Positions 51,239 to 59,546 of a stretch of 64,000 nt of DNA are shown in pieces (position 1 is the stretch's first letter; each line of letters opens with the position of its first letter). The translations under genes and the position numbers were made by a program. This stretch comes from JANQFM01 sp035471925 (GTDB taxonomy: Bacteria; Acidobacteriota; UBA6911; RPQK01; DATIPO01). The stretch lies in assembly GCA_035471925.1 (NCBI GenBank), contig DATIPO010000065.1, forward strand, positions 12,088-76,087, read 5' to 3'. The notes under the pieces were generated by a model. That model saw only the letters and a list, made by a program, of their open reading frames with translations, was not told the origin of the DNA and did not search any database.

Positions 51239-54082
51239 ATGAGAATCCGGCTTCGGCATGATCGGCTGGCAGATGCAATCGCCAAGAGCCGGGCCAGCCA
51301 GAACGCCTGGGCGCGGCGGCTGGGACTCGGCAGAGGGCATCTGTCGCTGCTCGTTCGAGGCAAGCGTCCCTACCCGTCGAAGGTCACGCGGATCAAGCTG
51401 CTGAGCGGACTGGACCTGCCGTTTGGAGAGTTGTTCAAGGTTGAGCGCTCGGCTGGCGCTCGAAACACAAATTTCGGGGAGGATCCGCTCCCGGAAGCCA
51501 GGACCCACTCGTCGCTGAGGGCCGCCCCAGTGGACTCTCAGGGCAGGCGTCGGTCGAGGCGGGCTGCCAAGAGGCGGCGTTCGGCGACGGTCCCAGCCGG
51601 CAGCCTACATTCAAGAACGCTGTGGCCCGCCGGAAAAGGGGCCACGAGAAAGGAGGGTATGTTGAGCAGTTTGAGAGGAGATCTGCGCTCTGCCTTTCGC
51701 CTGATGGCAGCCCACAAGGGCCTGATGGCGGTCATGGTCGTGGTGTTGGCCTTGGGCATCGGGCCCAATCTGGCCGTTTTCGCGGTCATGGACGCGGTCT
51801 TGCTCAAAAGCCTTCCTTATTCCCAACCCGACGCCTTGGCCGCCGTAGGACCTCCGCTGCTGGAGCTTTCGCCCGTCGAGCTGCTCGACTTGCGGCAACG
51901 AAGCCGGCTGGCCCGCTCCATAGCGGGATGGCAGCCGGTCGATTGGAGCCTCACTCATCCTGGGGAACCAGCGGTCGTCCGGGGAGCGCGCGTAACCCCA
52001 AACCTCTTTGCCACATTGAAAGTCGAGACGGTCCTGGGTTCGGGCTTTGACGCCGAAGGGCCGGCGAGCGCAATGATTTCCGACCGCCTGTGGAGAAGCC
52101 GCTTTTCCGGCTTGGCCGATGTCCTGGGGCGCAGGCTGACAATCGAAGGACAATCCTACCCGATCAGCGGCGTCATGCCTCCCGGATTCGCCTTGCCCGA
52201 CGACATCGAAAGCGGTCAAAGGTCGGACGTTTGGCTGCCCATCGACATGCGCGCCGTGAGTCCGCGCAGCCGCGGCTTTAAAGACCTGCTGGTGGTGGCC
52301 CGTTTGAAAGAAGGCGTCTCCATGGCCTCCTTTCAGGCCGAAATCACAGCCATCGCCCAGGACCTGCAGCGCGAGTTTCCTGATTGGTATCCGTCCGACA
52401 AGGCCTTCCAGATCCCGATCCTGCGGCTGCATGAGAAAACCCTGGGCCGGACGCGTCCCGCCCTGCGCCTGCTCCTTGGCGGCGTGGGGCTGGTGTTGCT
52501 GATCGCCTGCGTCAATGCGGCCAACCTGTTGTTGATCCAGGCCCGGCGCAGTTACTCCGGATTGGCGCTGCGGCGGATCCTGGGTGCCAGCCGGGTGCGC
52601 CTGATGCGTCCGCTGGTCCTGCAAAGCCTGGCGGTGGCGCTGCTGGCAGGAGTCCTGGGCATGGCGATGGCCGAGGGGATGCTGGGCCTGATGCGGTTAC
52701 TGGCTCCTGAAGGGGTTCCCCGCTTCGAAGCCATCCAAGTCAGCACGCGGGTCTTCGCTTTTGGCTTCCTCCTCTCGATGGCTGTAGGGCTGGTATTCGG
52801 CGTTTTGCCTGCTCTCAGGGTCTCAGGCTGGTTCAAGGGCGCGATGCCCCTGGCGGGACGGGGAACGCGGGGCATCCTGGGCGGCTTGCGGCTGCACCGC
52901 CAGGCCATTCTGGCCGAAAGCGCGCTGGCCATGATTCTGCTGGTGGGCGGCGGACTCATGGCCAAGAGCTTCTGGCTGCTGACCCGCGTCGAGGCGGGAT
53001 TCGAATCGCGAGACACGCTGACCTTCGAGATCGCTTTGCCCAAGTCGCGCTATCCCGAATCCCACCGGGTTTCGTCCTTTTTCAATGCTCTGGTGCAGCG
53101 GCTGGAAGGGCTTCCGGGCGTGATCTCGGGAGCGGCGGTGCGCAAGCTGCCGCTGCAGCACTCGGTGGGACGCTGGGAGAGCAGCGTCGCCGGCTCTCCC
53201 AAGGGCGACGAGAAGATACTGCCCCAATACCAAGTCATTACGCCGGGGTATTTCAAGACCCTGGGAATCCGTCTGGCTGAGGGACGCGACTTCAGGCCCA
53301 CCGACGATGCCGAGGCTTCTGCTGTACTGATCGTCAACCGCTCGCTGGCAGCGGAGGCATGGCCGGGAGTCAGCGCCCTGGGTAAGCAGCTCAAGATGAG
53401 CGGCTCCAGCGAGTCTCCCTGGCTGCGTGTCGTGGGAGTGGTTGAGGACGTCCGCCATGCAGGCTTAGACGTCCCCGCCGGCCCGCGCATGTACCTGCCC
53501 CACAGTCAGTACCCCTCGTCATCGGTGATTGGAGGTCCGGTACGCCGCATGACAGTGGTGCTGCGGGTCAAGGGGGCAGCGGACGACCTGGCCGGGCCGG
53601 TCAAGCAAGAGGTTCGGCGGCTGGATCCCGGCCTGCCCCTGCAGAGCGTCCGCAGCATGGACGAGGTCGTGAGCCGGTCGATTTCGCGTCCTCGCTTCCT
53701 TACCTCGCTGCTGGCCGCCTTCGGAACGACCGGACTGTTGCTGGCAGCTCTGGGGGTGTACAGCGTGGTCCTGCTCTCGACAACGCTGCGGCGTCACGAA
53801 TTCGGAGTGAGGATGGCCGTGGGTGCCCGTCCCTGGGACGTCCTCAGGCTGAACGCCGGGCAGGGGCTGCTTCTGACCCTGGCCGGGGCGGGCATCGGAC
53901 TGCTCGGGGCATTGGCCTTGACCCGCCTTCTCTCAGGATTCCTCTTCGGCGTCTCTCCCCTCGACTGGAGCGTGATGACCGCCTGCTTCGCGCTGCTGAC
54001 CGCCATCGGACTGGCCGCATCGGCCATTCCCGCCCTCCACTCAGCCCGCATCGACCCGATCTCTGTCCTGCGAAGCGAATAG
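51239..54082 (+). CDS. ADOP-type permease with N-terminal Cro/CI-type HTH
   Basis: A 947-residue frame without a stop. Residues 5-55 are a Cro/CI-type HTH (LADAIAKSRASQNAWARRLG, LSLLVRGKRPYPSK), followed by a basic low-complexity linker to about 140, then a standard ADOP permease: TM1 near 165, MacB-type periplasmic domain, two FtsX blocks (YSGLALRRILGASRVRLM; RRHEFGVRMAVGARPWDV). The usual ADOP prefix is replaced. AAAGGAGG (51650-51657) lies just before the in-frame ATG 51659 and TTG 51662, so a separate permease of about 807 residues may also be made from an internal start. There is no stop between the two parts. Confidence 0.8.
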   Translation: MRIRLRHDRLADAIAKSRASQNAWARRLGLGRGHLSLLVRGKRPYPSKVTRIKLLSGLDLPFGELFKVERSAGARNTNFGEDPLPEARTHSSLRAAPVDSQGRRRSRRAAKRRRSATVPAGSLHSRTLWPAGKGATRKEGMLSSLRGDLRSAFRLMAAHKGLMAVMVVVLALGIGPNLAVFAVMDAVLLKSLPYSQPDALAAVGPPLLELSPVELLDLRQRSRLARSIAGWQPVDWSLTHPGEPAVVRGARVTPNLFATLKVETVLGSGFDAEGPASAMISDRLWRSRFSGLADVLGRRLTIEGQSYPISGVMPPGFALPDDIESGQRSDVWLPIDMRAVSPRSRGFKDLLVVARLKEGVSMASFQAEITAIAQDLQREFPDWYPSDKAFQIPILRLHEKTLGRTRPALRLLLGGVGLVLLIACVNAANLLLIQARRSYSGLALRRILGASRVRLMRPLVLQSLAVALLAGVLGMAMAEGMLGLMRLLAPEGVPRFEAIQVSTRVFAFGFLLSMAVGLVFGVLPALRVSGWFKGAMPLAGRGTRGILGGLRLHRQAILAESALAMILLVGGGLMAKSFWLLTRVEAGFESRDTLTFEIALPKSRYPESHRVSSFFNALVQRLEGLPGVISGAAVRKLPLQHSVGRWESSVAGSPKGDEKILPQYQVITPGYFKTLGIRLAEGRDFRPTDDAEASAVLIVNRSLAAEAWPGVSALGKQLKMSGSSESPWLRVVGVVEDVRHAGLDVPAGPRMYLPHSQYPSSSVIGGPVRRMTVVLRVKGAADDLAGPVKQEVRRLDPGLPLQSVRSMDEVVSRSISRPRFLTSLLAAFGTTGLLLAALGVYSVVLLSTTLRRHEFGVRMAVGARPWDVLRLNAGQGLLLTLAGAGIGLLGALALTRLLSGFLFGVSPLDWSVMTACFALLTAIGLAASAIPALHSARIDPISVLRSE

Positions 54083-54103
54083 TCAAGGCTGGGGCTAGCT
54101 TAG

Positions 54104-54841
54104 CTAGCTGGCCTGCAGCTCCCCTTCCAGGCGCTGGCGCAGGCTCTCCATGTCGAGGAGCATCTTGCGTCCCTGATAGTCGAGCATTCCCAGCTTCTTG
54201 AATTCTGAGAGGATGGTCGAGATGTGAGGTCGGCAGCCGCCGATCATTTCCGCCAGACGCCGGTGGCTGATTGGAATGCTGAGTTTGAGAAGCCCCTTGT
54301 CGGCGTAAGTCGGCTGGCCGTGCAGGTCGCCCAGCTTGAGGAGGGTCTTGGCCACCCTCTGGCGAGCTTCCAGAGATCCGTCCTGCAGGTCGCTGCGGGC
54401 CTCCCACAGCCGCTGGGTCAGGATGCGGATGAGGTTGAGCGAAAGAGCCGGCCTGAGCTGCATCAGTTCCAGCAGCTTGTGGCGCGGCAGAAGCGAGGCC
54501 CAGCATTCCTGGTAGGCGGTGGCGGTGGCTTGGTAAGCCGTGGTGCGACCCAGTATTTCCTCCCCGAAGACCTCGCCCCCTTTGAGAATGCGCAGGACTT
54601 TGGGACGCGGCTTGCGTCCCACCGAAAGCTGGACGTATCCGCGGTTGAGGATGTACAGGTGCTGGACCGGATCGCCTTCTCGGAAGATGTGGCTGCCTTC
54701 GGGGTAGATTCGATCGCTACAGGCTCTGCCCACGGTTTCGATCTCCTCGGTGGAAATCTCCCACACCAAAGTGGATCGCTTGAGGTGCCACATTCGGTCG
54801 GCACTCCTCAGCGGGCGTTCTTGAGTTGCGGCTTCAGCCAT
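54104..54841 (-). CDS. Crp/Fnr family transcriptional regulator
   Basis: A 245-residue regulator: an N-terminal cyclic-nucleotide-binding beta roll (residues 45-140, RIYPEGSHIFREGDPV and GEVFGEEILG) and a C-terminal HTH with ISHRRLAEMIGGCRPHISTI. It lacks the FNR cysteine cluster, so the ligand is probably not an Fe-S centre. The ATG at 54841 overlaps the sigma factor stop by eight bases (ATGGCTGA) with AAGGAG upstream, showing coupling. It is the last gene of the kinase-regulator-sigma block. Confidence 0.92.
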   Translation of the reverse strand: MAEAATQERPLRSADRMWHLKRSTLVWEISTEEIETVGRACSDRIYPEGSHIFREGDPVQHLYILNRGYVQLSVGRKPRPKVLRILKGGEVFGEEILGRTTAYQATATAYQECWASLLPRHKLLELMQLRPALSLNLIRILTQRLWEARSDLQDGSLEARQRVAKTLLKLGDLHGQPTYADKGLLKLSIPISHRRLAEMIGGCRPHISTILSEFKKLGMLDYQGRKMLLDMESLRQRLEGELQAS

Positions 54842-55520
54842 GGTTTCTCTCCTTCCCGGAACGGGCAGCCAATGATGCCAGGACTCCACCAGCCGGGACG
54901 GCCGGCGCCGGACCCAGCCGGCGCTCCTTGAGTTCGGAGCGGATGAAAACTCGGGCCCGATGTACCCGGCTCTTGATCGTAGATTTCGGAAGTCCGAGGG
55001 CTTGGCAGACTTCGGACTCCGAGAGCTTCTCCAGATCTTTGAGGACGTAAGGGAGCCGGTAGGTTTCGGGCAATTCGGCGATCAGCTTGCGCACCTGATC
55101 GGCCAGCTCGCGACGCAGCAAGGCCGTTTCCGGCATCCGGCTCCAGTCGCGGACGGCGGAGGGGTGCCGGGCGCAGGCATCGGGCAGCCTGGAGTCGACA
55201 TCCACCAGCGGAGTCCTGCGCTTCTTCCTCAGCCTCGATAGGGCCAGATTGGTGGCGATGCGGTAGAGCCAGGTCGAAAGCGAAGCCTGGCCCCGGAAGC
55301 TTGAGATCGACTGGAAGGCCTTAAGGAACGTCTCCTGAACACAGTCCTCGGCATCTTGAGCATTGCGCAGGATGCGCATGGCTACGCCCTGAAGTCGATG
55401 GCCATGACAGCTCACCAACTCGTCAAAGGCCTGGGATGAACGGCGCTTCAGCCGCTCGACCAGGATCTGCTCGCGGTCATCGGGGTGGAATTTTCGACTC
55501 TCGTCGTCTCGTTTCTCCAT
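54834..55520 (-). CDS. ECF-type RNA polymerase sigma factor
   Basis: A 228-residue ECF sigma: region 2 (QAFDELVSCHGHRLQGVAMR, DAEDCVQETFLKAFQS, SLSTWLYRIATNLALSRLRK) and region 4 (LPETYRLPYVLKDLEKLSES, ALGLPKSTIKSRVHRAR). The C-terminal 40 residues are an extra, poorly conserved tail. No anti-sigma gene adjoins; instead a Crp/Fnr gene overlaps it. Two TGTAGGA boxes upstream (55639-55666) suggest control by the neighbouring NarL-type regulator. Confidence 0.95.
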   Translation of the reverse strand: MEKRDDESRKFHPDDREQILVERLKRRSSQAFDELVSCHGHRLQGVAMRILRNAQDAEDCVQETFLKAFQSISSFRGQASLSTWLYRIATNLALSRLRKKRRTPLVDVDSRLPDACARHPSAVRDWSRMPETALLRRELADQVRKLIAELPETYRLPYVLKDLEKLSESEVCQALGLPKSTIKSRVHRARVFIRSELKERRLGPAPAVPAGGVLASLAARSGKERNHG

Positions 55521-55636
55521 GAGGCTCTCTCCTATGAGTCCTGCCTACATGGAGAGCTTAAACCGGTGAAAAAGAAAGTGGTATCAGCGAAAGACCACTT
55601 GCCTTATAGTATTTTCACTCCCGGGCTATAGGGATT

Positions 55637-55666
55637 TGTCCTACAAGACTCAGCGTCGCTCCTACA
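55637..55666 (-). promoter_or_regulatory. Twin TGTAGGA boxes upstream of the sigma gene
   Basis: On the minus strand, TGTAGGACA (55637-55645) and TGTAGGAG (55659-55666) stand in direct repeat, 21 bp apart, which puts them on the same helix face about 120-145 bp ahead of the sigma start codon. A third copy, TGTAGGACA, lies at 58627-58635 between the histidine kinase and the P460 operon. I infer regulator binding; the protein is not known. Confidence 0.45.
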
Positions 55667-55753
55667 GGATCAACAGGCGCTCGGAAGCCTCGGCTGGGGG
55701 GATTCCTTGAGGAATCGACGCCCGAACATGGATGGTGCAGTCAATCGAGGCGG

Positions 55754-56383
55754 TCAATCGACCAGACCGTGCTTGAGGGCGTATCGGGCCAGTTCGACAT
55801 TGTTTCTCAGATCCATCTTCTCCAGGATGCGGGTGCGGTAGGTGCTGATGGTCTTGATGCTCAGGGACAGTTCGTCGGCGATTTCCGAGACGGTCTTGCC
55901 CGAGGCCAGCAGGCAAAGCACCTGGTATTCGCGGTCGGAGAGCGATTCGTGGGGGAACTGGGCTTCGCTTCCCAAGTCGATGGCCAGCTTTTCGGCCAAG
56001 GTCGGACTCACGTACTTCCTGCCCCCAACCACCTTGCGGATGGCCTTGACCAGTTGCGAGGGTGCGCTTTCTTTGGTCAGGTATCCTGCCGCTCCAGCCC
56101 GCAGGACGCGCGTGGCGTACTGGTCCTCTGGGTACATGCTGATGACCAGCACGGGCAGCGAGGGGTAATGGGTCTTGATCTGCTGAAGAATCTCCAAGCC
56201 ACCGCGTCCCGGCATATTGATGTCCAGCAGAACCACGTCCGGACGTTTGGCGGCCAAGCGGTCGAGAACTTCCTGGCTGGTGCCGGCCTCGGCGGCCACG
56301 AGCATGCCGGAGTCCTTCTCGATCACCCTCTTGAGGCCTTCCCGAACCACCGGATGGTCATCCGCTACCAGAACTTTGATCAT
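55754..56383 (-). CDS. NarL/FixJ-type response regulator
   Basis: A 209-residue two-component regulator. The receiver has the acidic pair DDH at the N-terminus, the phosphoacceptor in VVLLDINMPG and the lysine in LTKESAP. The LuxR-type HTH is LSDREYQVLCLLASGKTVSE and SIKTISTYRTRIL. It starts 2 nt after the histidine kinase stop (ATG 56383), or overlaps it if GTG at 56389 is used, so the kinase and regulator are a cognate pair. Targets are probably the TGTAGGA sites nearby. Confidence 0.95.
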   Translation of the reverse strand: MIKVLVADDHPVVREGLKRVIEKDSGMLVAAEAGTSQEVLDRLAAKRPDVVLLDINMPGRGGLEILQQIKTHYPSLPVLVISMYPEDQYATRVLRAGAAGYLTKESAPSQLVKAIRKVVGGRKYVSPTLAEKLAIDLGSEAQFPHESLSDREYQVLCLLASGKTVSEIADELSLSIKTISTYRTRILEKMDLRNNVELARYALKHGLVD

Positions 56384-56385
56384 GT

Positions 56386-58557
56386 TCACTTAGCCTGTTG
56401 CCGGACGCCAGCTTCGAGAGGAACCCGTAGTGAGACGGTTGTGCCGGCGCCGGCTTGTCCGGCAATTTCGACTTGGCCGCCCAGCAGTAGTGCCCGTTCG
56501 CGCATTCCCAGAATTCCGAAGGTATGAGTTCCACCGCTTTGCCCGGCCTCGATGCCCTTTCCGTTATCGCGCACGTTCAGCACCAGATTTCCCCCGGCCT
56601 CTCCAAGCTTGACCTCGACTTGGGTGGCCTCGGCGTGCCGGGCGACGTTGGTTAAAGCTTCCTGGAAGATTCGGAAGACGGCGGTGGCGCGGGCCTGATC
56701 GAGTTCGATCTCATGAGCGCTGCAATCCAGTTGGCAATCGATCTTGGTGCGCTCCTGGAACTCCTGGGCCTGCCATTCCACGGCGGCCGCCAACCCCAAG
56801 TCGTCGAGGACCGCCGGCCTCAAAGCCGTCAGGATGCCGCGTACAGAGCGGATGGTCTCGTCCACCAGATTCGTCATGCCGCGCGTGTGGGCGGAAAGAG
56901 CCTCTTGATCCTCGGCCAGCTCTTCTTCCATCCAGGACAAGTCGAGCTTGAGAGCCGTCAAGGCTTGACCCAGTTCGTCGTGGATCTCCCGGGCAATCTG
57001 CTTTCGTTCTTCTTCGCGGGCTGAAACCAGGTGACGGGAGAGGCGCCGCAGCTCCTCGTGCGAAGTCCGCAGCTCGGCTTCGGCTTTCCTGCGTTCGGTG
57101 ATGTCGCGCTGCTGGGCTACCAGGTAAAGGGGCTGGCCATCGCGGTCGCGGACCACCGAGGCGGCCACATAGGCCCAGCGCACGTGGCCCTCCTTATGGA
57201 TGTAGCGTTTCTCCAGGCGGAAGGAATCGAATTCGCCCTCCAGGGCCCGCTGAGTCTGGTCGCGCCCGATGTCGAGGTCATCGGGATGGGTCACGTCTTG
57301 AAAGCTCTTGCGGGTGAGTTCTTCAGCGCTGTATCCCAGCATGTCGCAGAGGGCGCGGTTGACTCTTTGGAATCTGAATTCCGGCGTCACCACCGACATT
57401 CCGATGGTGGCGTGCTCGAAGGCGCTGCGGAAGCGGGCCTCGCTCTCGCGCAGCTTGGCTTCCACTCTGCGGCGTTCTTCGACCTGCTCTTTGAGGGCTT
57501 GGTTGGCTTTGGAGAGCTGGGCTGTCCTCTTCTCGACGCGGGCTTCCAGCAGTTCGTAGGATTCCTTGAGTTCGGCTTCGGCCCGCTTGCGCTGGCCCTC
57601 CAGCGCGGCTTCACGCTCCATCCGCCGGTAGTTGTCGAAGAGCAGCCCCAGTGCGTTGGTGAGAACGGCGATCTTTCGCTGGTCTCCGCTTTGATACCCG
57701 CCGGGACGGTTGGCCACGCCGATCATTCCCACCACGTCGCCGCCCTTGACGGCCGGCACGCCCAGGAAGCTGTTGAGCGGCGGATGCCCGGCCGGCACTC
57801 CGGTCGCTTTGGGGTGCTTGGCGGGGGCGTTGGACAGGACCACCTCACCGTGGGTGGCGACCCGGCCGGCCAAGTTATCCATCTTTGCGAAAGGAATGTA
57901 GCCCCGCTTCTTGAGTTCCCGGTGGGCCGAGTCGTAGATGTCGCGATTGACCACCTTGTCCCATTTGAAGCCCTTGTGGTCCAGGATGCGCAGGTCCGGA
58001 CCCTTCGCAACGACCGCCACAAAGCCGTATTCGCTTTGGGTTTGACGCAGTGCCTCATCCAGGATCGACCCGACGGCTTGGCGCAGGTCGCCCGTTTCAA
58101 GGTAGCCCATCATGGCGTCGGTGATGGACTGCAGTTGGGCGGTCTTCTCCTCCAGCGCCTTTTCGGTCCGCTTGAGCTCGGAGATGTCCTGGATCTGGGC
58201 CAGGCAGCGGAGAGGCTTGTCGTCGGCGTCCCGCACCAAGGTTGCGCTCAACAAGGCCCACACGGCGTGACCGTCTTTGTGCAGGTAGCGTTTTTCCTGG
58301 CGGAAGCTGTCGATTTCACCGGCCAGCATGCGCTTGACGAGCTTGCGTCCCGGAGCGATGTCGTCAGGGTGAGTGATGTCGGCAAAGGTCTTGCCCAGGA
58401 GTTCTTCTTCGCAGTAGCCGAGCATCTTGCAGAAGGAGGGATTGACCCGAATCAGGTGGCTGTCCAGGCTCATCACGGCTCGGCCCATCACCGTCAGCAT
58501 GAAGTCGCTGGGTGAGGTTTCCTCCGATACCGGAACCTGGGGCGTCGCTTTGCTCAT
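56386..58557 (-). CDS. PAS-GAF-PAS sensor histidine kinase
   Basis: A 723-residue NarX-like cytoplasmic kinase. An N-terminal PAS (about 15-130), a GAF (about 160-305, CVPA-type segments such as SFLGVPAVKGGDVVGMIGVA), a coiled-coil linker, a second PAS (about 370-485), and a HisKA_3 dimerisation domain with His526 in EIHDELGQ, followed by HATPase_c (EALTNVARHAEATQVEV, DNGKGIE). No TM segment is visible, so the signal is intracellular, possibly redox or a gas given the neighbours. Start ATG 58557 follows GAGG. Confidence 0.93.
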   Translation of the reverse strand: MSKATPQVPVSEETSPSDFMLTVMGRAVMSLDSHLIRVNPSFCKMLGYCEEELLGKTFADITHPDDIAPGRKLVKRMLAGEIDSFRQEKRYLHKDGHAVWALLSATLVRDADDKPLRCLAQIQDISELKRTEKALEEKTAQLQSITDAMMGYLETGDLRQAVGSILDEALRQTQSEYGFVAVVAKGPDLRILDHKGFKWDKVVNRDIYDSAHRELKKRGYIPFAKMDNLAGRVATHGEVVLSNAPAKHPKATGVPAGHPPLNSFLGVPAVKGGDVVGMIGVANRPGGYQSGDQRKIAVLTNALGLLFDNYRRMEREAALEGQRKRAEAELKESYELLEARVEKRTAQLSKANQALKEQVEERRRVEAKLRESEARFRSAFEHATIGMSVVTPEFRFQRVNRALCDMLGYSAEELTRKSFQDVTHPDDLDIGRDQTQRALEGEFDSFRLEKRYIHKEGHVRWAYVAASVVRDRDGQPLYLVAQQRDITERRKAEAELRTSHEELRRLSRHLVSAREEERKQIAREIHDELGQALTALKLDLSWMEEELAEDQEALSAHTRGMTNLVDETIRSVRGILTALRPAVLDDLGLAAAVEWQAQEFQERTKIDCQLDCSAHEIELDQARATAVFRIFQEALTNVARHAEATQVEVKLGEAGGNLVLNVRDNGKGIEAGQSGGTHTFGILGMRERALLLGGQVEIAGQAGAGTTVSLRVPLEAGVRQQAK

Positions 58558-58888
58558 CGTCCTCAAGTATAGAACGGGGCCTGCCGCCATGCTTGTCGGA
58601 GACTTGCCCTTTCTCGTGTGGTCGATTGTCCTACACAGGGCGTTGGGAGATGCGGAAAAGCAGTCGCGCGGAGCCTCGAGAGGCCCTTTGAGCTCCGTGC
58701 GGGCGGCAATCTGGGCTAATCGCGCCTTTTTGCTGTTTAGTCCGATTTCTGACCACAAGTCTCAGTCCGCGAAACGCTCATCTATCTGCCGAGTCCAAGG
58801 GGGCGTCCGATGCCGAAAGCGCAGCGGATGGCTGACAGGAACGGGGCGCTCCAAGTGGAGTTGCCCCTCCAAACCAAGGAGATGAACG
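58558..58888. promoter_or_regulatory. Divergent intergenic region between the kinase and the P460 operon
   Basis: 331 bases with no gene. It holds the TGTAGGACA box (58627-58635, as TGTCCTACA on the plus strand) shared with the sigma gene upstream region, and probably both divergent promoters, which I cannot place with confidence. AAGGAG at 58876-58881 serves the P460 gene. Confidence 0.4.
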
Positions 58889-59503
58889 ATGAAACTGTAT
58901 AGCAAGTACCGAAACCAAACCCTCCTCCTCTTTGTCCTGATCTTGGGCTTCTCGGTGGCGGGCCTTTTGACCGCGGCGGCGGGACCCGCCTTTCAGGAAA
59001 AGCTGGTCTTCAACGGCGACAACGAACTGCAGCGCCCCGATTTCAGCTTTCGCAACTGGCGTTACATCGGAACGCCGGTGACGCCCAACGACCTGAATTC
59101 TGGAAAGGCCCCGTTTCCGGAATTCCACAACGTTTACATCCATCCTGATGACTACGACTACTACGCCCGCACCGGCAAGTTCCGCGACGGGACAGCCCTC
59201 ATCAAGGAGCTGGTGAGCGTCAGCTCCAAGCAGGCGCCCAGCGGCAACGGCTACTTCATGGGCGATTTCATCGGCCTCGAGGTGGCGGTCAAGGACTCCA
59301 GGCGTTTTCCCGATGAGCCCGGATACTGGGCCTACTTCAGTTACGGCCACAGTTATCCCCTGAAGGAGAAGGCGGCCGCCCAACCCACGGATACCTGCAA
59401 TGCCTGCCACCAGGCCAATGCGGCCGACGATTGGGTGTTCAGCCAATACTATCCGGTCCTGCGGGCCGCCAAGACCGTCCCGATGGGCGGCGGAAGCCAG
59501 TAA
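58889..59503 (+). CDS. Cytochrome P460 family protein
   Basis: A 204-residue exported c-type cytochrome. N-terminal signal segment (LLLFVLILGFSVAGLLTAAA), the P460 core (FRNWRYIGTPVTPNDLN, FHNVYIHPDDYDYY) with Lys106 in the DGTALIKE motif, the residue position that crosslinks heme in Nitrosomonas P460, and the heme site CNACH (170-174). P460 proteins oxidise hydroxylamine or NO in characterised members. It is the first gene of a pair starting here with ATG at 58889. The presence of P460 in this phylum suggests NO or hydroxylamine detoxification. Confidence 0.9.
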   Translation: MKLYSKYRNQTLLLFVLILGFSVAGLLTAAAGPAFQEKLVFNGDNELQRPDFSFRNWRYIGTPVTPNDLNSGKAPFPEFHNVYIHPDDYDYYARTGKFRDGTALIKELVSVSSKQAPSGNGYFMGDFIGLEVAVKDSRRFPDEPGYWAYFSYGHSYPLKEKAAAQPTDTCNACHQANAADDWVFSQYYPVLRAAKTVPMGGGSQ

Positions 59504-59546
59504 ACCCTGAAGTTGGCTCCAATCCGAGGCTAAGGAGAAGCTCGTG

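Noticed and set aside
57031..58515. 494-codon plus-strand frame within the histidine kinase
   Set aside because: It is antisense to the kinase, whose domains are complete; no ribosome site or domain is seen on the plus strand.
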